From Nematocida ironsii (taxonomy: Eukaryota > Microsporidia), in the NCBI GenBank assembly GCA_001642415.1, contig LTDK01000174.1:307516-371515 (forward strand): DNA of 64,000 nucleotides, given 5' to 3'. The position numbers and the translations under genes were made by a program. The notes below the pieces were generated by a model. The model saw nothing but the letters and a program-made list of their open reading frames with translations. It did no database searches and was not told the origin of the DNA. Shown here piece after piece: positions 56,480-64,000 of the stretch; the stretch's first letter is position 1; every line of letters starts with the position of its first letter.

Positions 56480-56848
56480 TTAAAAAGTATATATAAGAGC
56501 ATTATGGAGTAATTTATAATATAAAGTTAGTATGTTATATTCTATAACTAAACAAATTAAAGAAGTGACATATACTGTACTTTTACTAGGAATGATCTGT
56601 ACTAATAGGTCAATAATCATTGTATTCCGTATATAATTAACTATTTCTTTCTGTATTTCTAAATTATGGGAGCTATTCATTATTTGAGGATTATTAAATT
56701 CCTCACTTCTATCAGATCTCTGTTCTTCTGCTGAAGAGTGCTTGAGTGGCCTAGTTTCACACTCAGAACTGCTTAAGCTTTCTTGAAGTTCTTGTTCTGC
56801 AGAAAACTTCTTCCTGTTTATACTAGTTGAATTATTAGAAAAACTCAT
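56480..56848 (-). CDS. Small orphan protein with C-terminal hydrophobic segment, 122 aa
   Basis: The first about 75 residues are Ser/Glu/Arg-rich and hydrophilic (QELQESLSSSECETRPLKHS). A hydrophobic stretch at about 78-118 (VYVTSLICLVIEYNILTLYY) could be a single tail-anchoring membrane helix. No family was recognised. The contrast of a charged N-terminus and a hydrophobic tail in an otherwise AT-biased region makes a real gene plausible, but it is short and unsupported by homology. It begins at a proper ATG. Confidence 0.45.
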   Translation of the reverse strand: MSFSNNSTSINRKKFSAEQELQESLSSSECETRPLKHSSAEEQRSDRSEEFNNPQIMNSSHNLEIQKEIVNYIRNTMIIDLLVQIIPSKSTVYVTSLICLVIEYNILTLYYKLLHNALIYTF

Positions 56849-57371
56849 TAAGATACTCTAATATTTATTTAATCCTTGTTCTTATACCATTGAATAAATT
56901 AATTTAAATTATTCATTTAAGAGAATAAGTACATTAAGTTATTCTATTTCCTAATTTAAACTATCTTATGATTAAGTCTAATACATCTATTATGTGTATA
57001 TTCGTATTAATTCAATAACTGATATACAATTCCTATTATACTAAACTTAGTATAGCAGTATGTGAATTATTTGAATATCTACGTATACATGACAATATAA
57101 ATTAACTCATAATTATTTACTGACACATCATGTCAACATAAATTAAATTCATTATACAGTATATACGCATTCAAATTTCAATAATAAAGTGTCTTAATGG
57201 CTTTTTCTAATAATTTGACTGTTATAATGTATATAAAAGAGTTATAATTAAGTATTTTATTTTCTGGTTATATAATTAATCATATATTCTTTACTATTTA
57301 TCACTAGTTTATTATATAATGGCTGTAATAATTGAATTTCATTGACTGTTAGTTAATTATATATTATATTT
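56849..57371. other. AT-rich intergenic region
   Basis: These 523 bp of AT-rich DNA lie between the small orphan gene and KRI1. No gene was recognised. Confidence 0.55.
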
Positions 57372-58730
57372 TTATTTTCTTTTATAATCATTTTTAAATG
57401 GCGCATAGTTCTTTATTGAATAATGCATTTTAAGGAATTTATCATCTGCCAATAAAATTTCTTTAGTAGATAATCCAATATTAACTGCCGGCATTTCTAC
57501 ATATTCAAAATCTCCTTGTTTCTTTAGTGTTGCATATTCTTTTCCTATTTCTCTTATTTCTGACAGAATCTTTTTAATTTCACTTATTGATGTTCTATCC
57601 TGTTGTAATTCTGCATTCTCTGCTAATTCTTCTAATTGTTTAAGTTCCTGTGCTTCTGTTTCATATCCTTTTATTTTTGGTCTTTCTTCTTCTTCTTTAT
57701 TAAAGTATTCTTCACCAAACAGACTTTCTAATGTCTTATCAAACTCTTTTCTGTCATAAACTTCATCTAATTTAATTTTTGATAATTGTCTCTTACTTAG
57801 CCCAGATACACTTCTTAAAATAGAAATCCTGTCCATGAATTGTTGTTTTTTAAGATTCTTCAATCTTTTTATCTCTTCTTGTTTTATTTTTTCTTCTTCT
57901 CTGTTTCTAAGTTTCTTCTTTAATTCTTTTCTTTTCCTTTTTTGGACAGGTTTCTTAACAGTTGCGAATTTTCCTTGTGTTGTTGGAATGGTTTCTTTAT
58001 CAAATTCTTCAATTAATTCTAATTCTTCACTGTCTTCTTCTAAAAATAATAATTCTTCTTCTTTGTTTGTTTCATTCTCTTTCTGCCAGCCTCCTTTTAA
58101 AACATATTCTGTCAGGAAATTTTCTGGATCTTCTTCTTTTACTTCTTCTTCTTTTTTTTTCTGGAATAGTTCATCTGTTGTGTTTATCTCTTCCATTGCA
58201 GATATAAATGCTTTTATGTTCTCTTTTTGTTCTTCATTATATTCTGTTTTTCTCTTTATTCTTTCTTGTTTTCTGTCTCTTACTTGTTTCTCTTCTGAAG
58301 CATCTTCAGAACATGAGTCTTCTTCTTTTATTGGGAAGAGTTCTTCTGTTGTTTCTTCTGGTGTCTTATTCATTATATCCAATGTTTTCTCTCTGTAGTA
58401 ATCCTTTAATCTATATGATGACTCCTTTTGTTTATCTGCTGGTTTCTCTGTTGTTTCCTTCTTGTGTGCTTGTTTTATCTCTTCAAATATCTTTTTATTC
58501 CCATCATAAATCTCTGGATCTTTCTTTTTTATCTTCTCTATGATTTCTTGTATTGCAATGTTCTCTTCTTGGCTTTCTTCATATTCCACCTCCTCTTCTG
58601 TTTCTGTGTATGATGCAAGGTCTTCTTCATATTTTGCTTCTAGTTCCTTTATTTCCTCTGCTCGTTTTTTTGCTTCGTACTTCTTTTGTTGTTTTGGGTC
58701 TATGTTAAATGGGTTTTCGCTGTTTTCCAT
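57372..58730 (-). CDS. Kri1-like 40S ribosome-biogenesis factor, 452 aa
   Basis: Kri1 is a nucleolar acidic protein required for 18S rRNA maturation. Family blocks are visible in order: IIEKIKKKDPEIYDGNKKIFEE (about 65-90), RLKDYYREKTLDIM (about 117), an Lys/Glu coiled segment (KRKRKELKKKLRNREEEK), KLKNLKKQQFMDRI-like helix, FDKTLESLFGEEYFNKEEE (acidic), and the C-terminal NIGLSTKEILLADDKFLKMHYSIKNYAPF, which is strongly Kri1-like. The start is taken at the ATG at 58730 (MENSENPFN); an upstream in-frame ATG at 58826 would add a hydrophobic 32-residue extension that no family member has. Confidence 0.9.
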   Translation of the reverse strand: MENSENPFNIDPKQQKKYEAKKRAEEIKELEAKYEEDLASYTETEEEVEYEESQEENIAIQEIIEKIKKKDPEIYDGNKKIFEEIKQAHKKETTEKPADKQKESSYRLKDYYREKTLDIMNKTPEETTEELFPIKEEDSCSEDASEEKQVRDRKQERIKRKTEYNEEQKENIKAFISAMEEINTTDELFQKKKEEEVKEEDPENFLTEYVLKGGWQKENETNKEEELLFLEEDSEELELIEEFDKETIPTTQGKFATVKKPVQKRKRKELKKKLRNREEEKIKQEEIKRLKNLKKQQFMDRISILRSVSGLSKRQLSKIKLDEVYDRKEFDKTLESLFGEEYFNKEEEERPKIKGYETEAQELKQLEELAENAELQQDRTSISEIKKILSEIREIGKEYATLKKQGDFEYVEMPAVNIGLSTKEILLADDKFLKMHYSIKNYAPFKNDYKRK

Positions 58731-58829
58731 TTTTTTGTGTGAGCTGAAAATTTTTATTATATTCAACTGTTTACCAGAGAAATACAATAAAATGTACACA
58801 TTGTGTAATAAATAATAGCACAACATAAT

Positions 58830-59270
58830 ACTATTACTTATTACACTATTACCAATATATTACATTACTTATTACACATTATACATTACTTATTACACTA
58901 TGTATATTATATATTACTTATTACACATTATACATTATATTATACTACTTATTACTCTATTACCAATATATTATATCAACAGTACCTATATTAATAGTAC
59001 ACTACTTATTACACTATTACCAACATATTACATTACTTATTACACATTATACACTATATATTACTTATTACTCTATTACTATTATATTCTATTACATATT
59101 ACACTATTATTATTATATTAATAGTACACTACTTATTACTCTATTACCAATATATCATACTTATAGTGCATTACTTATTACATATTGTACACTATATATT
59201 ACTTATTACACTATTACTATTATATATTAATTTATACTAATTTTTTATAATTTTTTATTAATAAATTATC
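58830..59270 (+). repeat. TTACTTATTACAC repeat array (left of five-pass gene)
   Basis: The word TTACTTATTACAC or TTACTTATTACTC recurs about a dozen times between 58838 and 59212, usually followed by TATTACCAATATATTA or TTATACATTA. It is a loose array with unit lengths of about 20-40 bp. The same family lies on the other side of the gene (61430-61830) and near 63700. Confidence 0.75.
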
Positions 59271-59301
59271 TGTTATTTCAGGTATTTTTTGTTATTTTTA
59301 A

Positions 59302-61326
59302 TTATATCGCTATAAGAACTGATAAAATAACAGAAAAAAAGAATAATCCAATAAATAACGAATCAAACCTGTTTTTTAAATCACAAATAGATTTCTCCTT
59401 GCTTGTACATGAAGATACTTCAGTAGAATGACCAGTAGATAACTCAGATAATCTTTCCCTCCTTCTTCTGTTAATATTCGGTGATGTATCCGTTAGTAAC
59501 ACATTTATCTCTGATAATTTCTTAAATACATCTGTCCAATTATTATCCCTCACTTTCTTATCCTGTGATTTTATGGAATTTAACGTACTTTTGATTTTAC
59601 TTGCTGTATTATATACAGAATCTTCATTTACTAAATTTCCGTTAGGATTATTACTAATAAAATTTTTAAAATCAGATTTTATCTGAAATAATCTATCTAT
59701 TTGATTTAAAATATTTTCTATATCTTCTGTTGTATTTGTACTTATAACAGTATTAATCTGTTTTTGTAATCTATTAGTAGATCTATTAATAGAATCACGC
59801 AGTATCATATCTGGTGTATCTAATAAATTACTGATTGGGGTTACTGCCGTATGAATTGGTTGGTGTAAATCGCATTTTAATCCATTTTCACATAAATATG
59901 AAAAAATAACGGAATTTGTAAGTGCTACAAACCCTAAAATCAAGCTAAATATTAATGATCCACACATTGTACAGTATAATCCCATGTATATCCATTTTTT
60001 ATCAAATACAATTGCTAGGAGTGTACCCATTACTAATAATACTTGTATAAAAATAAGAATTTCTGTTATAATTAATGTATACGTTACAGATATAAAGAAT
60101 GGACTATTAGAATCTTTTGATTTATCAAAATTTTCATTAATTAAAAATTCTGTTGGTATTTTTATATTACTTTTTACCATATCATGAATATTATTTGTAA
60201 TTTCATCACTTAAATCTTCTTGTATAATATTATTCTTTAGTGTCATTAAAGGTGGTTTATAAGTCTTCTTCTCTTCAACAATAATTGTACTGGTTTTTTT
60301 CACTTTTGGTAAATTCTTTTTTTTATAAAAATTTTTATAAAACGGTTTTTTTTCATTATTTTTTATACTCACACAAACAGAATCATCAAATATTTTAATT
60401 CTTGTTATATTTGAAATATCTCCTGAAAATACTTTATCATACTTATCTATTAATGATATAATAGAATCTTCTATAGAATTAAAATTAACCCCAATTGTTT
60501 CAAGTTCTTCCCTAATAAAATACGTTAATTTGTTAAATTCTTTAAAATTTTTCATTAATTCAACTGTTTTTACCTTATATTCTACTTTACTCATATCTAA
60601 TTGTCTTTCTATATCTGAATATTCCTTATTTATACTATTAATATACTGTAAGTTACTTTTTACTTCTTTAAATTCCTTATCCTTTAATAATATACAGTTA
60701 TTACACTTATTATTATTATTATATATACAGTACTCTGTTGTAATTAGTCTATCACCTGTTGTATTACCATTAATTAGTCTATCACCTGTTGTAATTAGTC
60801 TATTATTTAGTATATTATTATTGATTAGTCTGTTATGCTTGTTATTAATATTCTGTTGTAATAACTTTATATACGTATTTGATACTTTCTCACCATATTT
60901 TAAATCATCTTCTGATTTCTCTAATTTTCTGTTAAATTTGCAAATATTTTCATTTTCTAACGTATTATTAATTAAATAGTACGAATATGGCATGGATATT
61001 TCTATATTTGTATATGAATTATCTAAATATATTTCTATTTTTCTCATATTCTCTACTGTATCTAATAAGAATATGGATATAACCATAAATATAAATATAC
61101 ATAAAGTATCTTTCTGTGTAAATCTTCTTTTTTTAACAATAATATAAAAAATTGAAGAAATTGTAATAAAAACAGTAAAAATAACAAAAATAATCATTCT
61201 AATAGAGGATAAAGCAGTCATTAGGAGAGTATTCCATATGGAATAATCCCATGTACTTATATTATGCATAATAGCATATTTAAGTAAAGTATTCCTTATT
61301 GTACTACCGAATGATTTATATTCCAT
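59302..61326 (-). CDS. Five-pass membrane protein with prominin/Prm1-like topology, 674 aa
   Basis: Membrane helices are visible at about 38-60, 67-85, 397-425, 428-460 and 653-674, i.e. TM1-short loop-TM2-long loop-TM3-short loop-TM4-long loop-TM5 at the very end. That order and the paired large loops (about 310 and 190 residues) are those of prominins and of the fungal fusion protein Prm1/tweety-type folds. Cys pairs flank the second loop (CENGLKC after TM4, CTSKEKSIC before TM5). Residues about 165-215 contain an Asn-rich insert with a repeated GDRLI unit. No sequence-level family match was recognised; the assignment is topological. It is bracketed by repeat arrays. Confidence 0.75.
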   Translation of the reverse strand: MEYKSFGSTIRNTLLKYAIMHNISTWDYSIWNTLLMTALSSIRMIIFVIFTVFITISSIFYIIVKKRRFTQKDTLCIFIFMVISIFLLDTVENMRKIEIYLDNSYTNIEISMPYSYYLINNTLENENICKFNRKLEKSEDDLKYGEKVSNTYIKLLQQNINNKHNRLINNNILNNRLITTGDRLINGNTTGDRLITTEYCIYNNNNKCNNCILLKDKEFKEVKSNLQYINSINKEYSDIERQLDMSKVEYKVKTVELMKNFKEFNKLTYFIREELETIGVNFNSIEDSIISLIDKYDKVFSGDISNITRIKIFDDSVCVSIKNNEKKPFYKNFYKKKNLPKVKKTSTIIVEEKKTYKPPLMTLKNNIIQEDLSDEITNNIHDMVKSNIKIPTEFLINENFDKSKDSNSPFFISVTYTLIITEILIFIQVLLVMGTLLAIVFDKKWIYMGLYCTMCGSLIFSLILGFVALTNSVIFSYLCENGLKCDLHQPIHTAVTPISNLLDTPDMILRDSINRSTNRLQKQINTVISTNTTEDIENILNQIDRLFQIKSDFKNFISNNPNGNLVNEDSVYNTASKIKSTLNSIKSQDKKVRDNNWTDVFKKLSEINVLLTDTSPNINRRRRERLSELSTGHSTEVSSCTSKEKSICDLKNRFDSLFIGLFFFSVILSVLIAI

Positions 61327-61429
61327 TTTATAACAATAAGGAATTTAGTTATATTTGAAAGAATGTTTCATATTAAAATATACTAAACAATTGATTATAA
61401 ATTATGAAACATACTACACTATATGTAAA

Positions 61430-61830
61430 AAATAACATAATATAATACACTATACATAATAAGTAATATATAATACACAATATATAATAAGTAATATATA
61501 ATACACTATACATAATAAGTAATATATAATACACTATACATAATAAGTAATATATAATACACTATATGTAATAAGTAATAGTATATAATACAGTATATGT
61601 AATAAGTAATATATAATACACTATATGTAATAAGTAATATATAATACACTATATGTAATAAGTAAAGGCATAATAAATGAAATACACTAATATTATATAC
61701 TATTACTTATTACACATATTCTATTACTTATTACACATATACCATTATATACTATTACTTATTACACATATACCATTATATTCTATTACTTATTACACAT
61801 ATTCTATTACTTATTACACTATATGTTATA
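61430..61830. repeat. Inverted array of AATAAGTAATATATAATACAC / TTACTTATTACACATAT units
   Basis: The left half (61440-61670) repeats ATAATAAGTAATATATAATACACTATA about every 30 bp. The right half (61690-61830) repeats ATTACTTATTACACATAT-type units, broadly the reverse complement. Together they form a long inverted structure centred near 61675, just before the Rab gene. A plus-strand frame through 61677-61859 is merely the repeat translated. Confidence 0.75.
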
Positions 61831-61883
61831 ATTATTATTTATTATACAGTGTAGTATAAATATTTTTATTTTTACTTTTATTA

Positions 61884-62489
61884 ATGCATGAGGAGTACGC
61901 CCTATTTAAAATTCTAGTGGTAGGCAGCAGTGGTGTAGGTAAAACATGTATATTATTAAGGTATACAGACAGTATTTATAAAGAAACTTACGGTACAACA
62001 ATTGGGGTTGATTTTAAAATGAAAAATATTGTAATCAATGATAAAGCAGTAAAATTACAACTATGGGATACTGCAGGACAAGAAAGATTCAGAACAATCA
62101 CATCCAGTTATTACAGAAATGCCAATGGAATATTATTAGTATTTGATATCTCAGATGAAGACAGTTTTAATGATTTAAAAGGATGGATATCTGAGATAAG
62201 CAATAATATCAATAATAACATAATAATATTCATATTAGCCAATAAGATAGATACAAACACAGTTAAAGTATCTGATGAAGATATCTCTAATTTCATAAAT
62301 AAGTATAAAACAGATAATATCAATATAATAGGATATAATAAAGTATCAGCAAAAACAGGAGAAGGGATTGATTCATCATTTAAAACAATTGCTGAGAGTA
62401 TAATGATAAACATACCAGATAATAAAATCAAGCAAAGGGTTAATATAGAAAGTGATGATAATATCAATGGATGGTGTTGTATTAATTAA
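61884..62489 (+). CDS. Rab GTPase (Rab1/Ypt1 or Rab8-like), 201 aa
   Basis: Small membrane-traffic GTPase. G1 GSSGVGKT, G2 with Thr in TYGTTIGVDF, G3 WDTAGQERFRTITSSYYR, G4 ANKID and G5 SAK are all intact. The DTAGQERFRTITSSYYR block is typical of the Rab1/Rab8 group. The C-terminus ends in WCCIN, a CCXX double-geranylgeranylation site. An expanded Asn-rich stretch (SNNINNNI) sits between G3 and G4. Rab1 directs ER-Golgi traffic and Rab8 directs exocytosis; sequence alone does not settle which. The ATG at 61884 is 50-60 bp after the repeat array. Confidence 0.93.
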   Translation: MHEEYALFKILVVGSSGVGKTCILLRYTDSIYKETYGTTIGVDFKMKNIVINDKAVKLQLWDTAGQERFRTITSSYYRNANGILLVFDISDEDSFNDLKGWISEISNNINNNIIIFILANKIDTNTVKVSDEDISNFINKYKTDNINIIGYNKVSAKTGEGIDSSFKTIAESIMINIPDNKIKQRVNIESDDNINGWCCIN

Positions 62490-63110
62490 TAAATATAATA
62501 TACAATAGACTAACTTATTACAGTGTATAATAAGTATAATGGGATAGACTAATAAGATAAGTTATATACATATAGGACTAATATACTAGGATATAGACTA
62601 ATTATACATATAGACTAATATACTGTATACGTATGGGATAGACATATATAATAGGATAGGCGTATAATAAGTATATATAATGGGATAGACTAGTTATATA
62701 TGGATAATATACTGTATATACATAGACTAATTATATACTGTATACGTATAGACTAATATACTAGTTATATACATATAGAGTATTACTTCTATCACAGTAT
62801 ACATATCCTATCACTGTATACATACTATTACTCCTATCACTGTATACTCCTATTACTCCTATTATTACTGTATACTCCTATTTTTATTGACAGGCTGTCA
62901 CTAGGAGTAAATAATATAATAATAGACCAATATAATAATACTATTATATTAATAGACTAATATTACTGTATAATAGACCACTCCTGTATATTAATAGACT
63001 AATAGACCAATTATTATTACTTCTGTATATTAATAGACTAATATAGTATTATTACTGTATACTCCTGTGATGTATGATATAATAAAGATAATAAATATAA
63101 ATATAATGAA
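62490..63110 (-). repeat. ATAGACTA repeat region
   Basis: AT-rich spacer after the Rab gene. ATAGACTA(AT) and its relatives recur at about 62505, 62526, 62572, 62590, 62610, 62682, 62723, 62748 and several later points, mixed with GTATACGTAT. This is the reverse complement of the TTAGTCTAT repeat at 1-540. A small GC-richer patch, TTGACAGGCTGTCACTAGGAG, lies at about 62887-62907 and contains a GACAGGCTGTC palindrome. Confidence 0.75.
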
Positions 63111-63134
63111 TGTGATACTTTTTACTAATTCTGG

Positions 63135-63554
63135 TTAAGGTCTGTATCTGCCTCTGATTTTCATAGCTAATTGTATGTCCCTGGGCATTACTGTAACCCT
63201 TCTGCCATGGATAGCACAATCATTAGCATCTTCAAATAATCCAATTATAAATGCTTCTGTTGCTTCTTGTAGTGATGCAAGTGCACTCCCTTGGAATCTT
63301 GAATCTGATTTGAATTCTTGACATATCCCTCTTACCATTCTCTGGAAGGGTTGCTTCCTTATAAGAAGTTCTGTTGACTTCTGGTACCTTCGGATTTCTT
63401 TAAGTGCAACAGTGCCTGCTCTGTACCTGTGCGGTCTCTTTATACTCCCTCCCACTGCTGGTGTTGTACTTTTCTTGGCTGCTTTAGTTGCTAATTGTTT
63501 TCTTGGAGCTTTTCCTCCTGTGCTCTTCCTTGCTGTCTGCTTTGTTCTTGCCAT
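63135..63554 (-). CDS. Histone H3, divergent tail, 139 aa
   Basis: The core is clearly H3: [74 protein letters not shown]. The N-terminal tail keeps K4, K9, S10 and K14 ([20 protein letters not shown]). It deviates after K27: [17 protein letters not shown] instead of ARKSAPATGGVKKPH, so two residues are inserted and R26 is Lys. K36 is retained by alignment as the Lys before RPH, and K37 is Arg. Total length 139 aa (canonical 136 with Met). It is the only histone gene in the window. A CCCCTGTAAA motif abuts the start. Confidence 0.97.
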   Translation of the reverse strand: MARTKQTARKSTGGKAPRKQLATKAAKKSTTPAVGGSIKRPHRYRAGTVALKEIRRYQKSTELLIRKQPFQRMVRGICQEFKSDSRFQGSALASLQEATEAFIIGLFEDANDCAIHGRRVTVMPRDIQLAMKIRGRYRP

Positions 63555-63566
63555 TTTACAGGGGTT
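63555..63566 (-). promoter_or_regulatory. AACCCCTGTAAA start-proximal motif of histone H3
   Basis: On the minus strand this 12-mer runs directly into the H3 ATG. It is nearly the same as the element before the gene at 19779, which is read from the other strand. Confidence 0.6.
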
Positions 63567-63689
63567 GTTTTAGAAGAATCATAAATAAAAAATAAGAATA
63601 TTTCAATTCTAGAACAAATAAAAGACTAAAATTTAAAATTAAGAATATTTATATATAAATATAAATTATCTTAGAATATTTATAAATTA

Positions 63690-64000
63690 ATTTTTAGGTA
63701 TTGTGTAATAAGTAATATATATTACACATAGTATAATAAGTAAAAAATAAAATATAAAATATAAAACAATGTATAATAAGATAATAGGATAATAAGTAAT
63801 AGGATATAGTAGTATATGGATAATAGAGTAATAGGATATAATAATAGAGTAATAGGGATAGAATATAATAATAGAGTAATAGGGATAGAATATAATAATA
63901 GAGTAATAGAGTAATAGGGATAGAGTAATAGAGTAATAGGATATAGTAGTATATGGATAATAGGATAATAGTATAATAGGGATAGAGTAATAGAGTAATA
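63690..64000. repeat. AATAGAGTAATAGGGATAG repeat region at right edge
   Basis: Beyond the H3 upstream flank the sequence first contains TAATAAGTAATATATATTACACATAG (the 58.8/61.5-kb family), then becomes a near-tandem array of AATAGAGTAATAGGGATAGAATATAAT units between about 63785 and 64000. The array continues out of the window. Confidence 0.75.

Noticed and set aside
58900..59121. Plus-strand frame with repeated ITLLPIYYI pattern
   Set aside because: Again a translated tandem repeat rather than a gene.
61677..61859. Plus-strand frame of 60 codons with YYLLHIYHY-like repeats
   Set aside because: It is a direct translation of the tandem TTACTTATTACACAT array.
1..64000. CRISPR arrays, bacterial operons or prophage
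   Set aside because: Repeats are AT-rich and degenerate without regular unique spacers, and all recognised genes are nuclear eukaryotic.

Overview
This window looks like nuclear DNA of a very compact, AT-rich, apparently intron-free eukaryote, most likely a microsporidian. I suspect a Nematocida-like lineage but cannot prove the genus from sequence alone. The evidence is eukaryote-only genes (histone H3, class I HDAC, topoisomerase II, Pol delta, an ATR/Mec1 kinase, a Rab, uS2/RPSA, an FG nucleoporin), single-exon reading frames, proteins shorter than their fungal relatives, gaps of 12-80 bp or even overlaps between genes, and a CCCCTGTAAA-like element directly before several start codons, which resembles the CCC-type start-site motif described in microsporidia. 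Many starts had to be moved downstream to the first real ATG. Family names below come from reading motifs by eye; no search was run.

Layout. 0-0.55 kb is AT-rich repeat. 0.55-5 kb holds an unrecognised helical protein, an EDC4-like decapping scaffold, an Atm1-type ABC half-transporter and tRNA-Lys(UUU). 5-12.5 kb holds a Swt1-like PIN nuclease, an unrecognised gene overlapping an Sgf73/ataxin-7 SAGA subunit, a reduced MCM9-like helicase, an unrecognised gene, an AAAP amino-acid transporter and a small membrane protein. 13-22 kb holds topoisomerase II, proteasome Rpn8, a multi-pass membrane protein, an Eaf7/MRGBP-like NuA4 subunit, a zinc-finger/propeller protein and Vma21. 22-27.4 kb has a heat-shock factor divergent from an FG nucleoporin, then an SLC41-type Mg2+ transporter. 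27.7-38.4 kb is a run of minus-strand housekeeping genes: Mec1/ATR, PWP1, Pol delta and RPSA. 38.5-53.4 kb mixes a coiled-coil protein, trehalose phosphorylase, an Ima1/Samp1-like nuclear-membrane protein, Tsr3, a membrane protein, a PUF-like (Nop9?) protein, an AN1 zinc finger, a DHHC-family protein, Pescadillo, an HDAC, GINS subunit Sld5 and a RING-H2 membrane protein.

From about 53.4 kb onward genes become sparse, very AT-rich and mostly unrecognised membrane proteins, interrupted by Kri1, then a Rab GTPase and histone H3 set among repeat arrays. The TAGTCTAT repeat vocabulary of the left window edge returns in inverted orientation near 62.5-63.1 kb.

Functional themes are ribosome biogenesis (Pescadillo, Kri1, PWP1, Tsr3, PUF-like/Nop9, RPSA), chromatin (H3, HDAC, Sgf73, Eaf7), replication and repair (Pol delta, Sld5, MCM9-like, Mec1, Top2) and nuclear envelope or pore (FG-Nup, Ima1-like). 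The most unusual observations are: (i) a GC-rich, foldable 128-bp insert at 46.0-46.2 kb with an A8 tail and 13-bp flanking direct repeats, looking like a retroposed RNA but with a sequencing-adapter alternative; (ii) a DHHC palmitoyltransferase-family protein whose catalytic tetrad reads YKHL while its zinc ligands are kept; (iii) an MCM9-like helicase without its zinc finger; (iv) loss of one predicted Fe-S ligand in Pol delta; and (v) a prominin-like five-pass membrane protein.
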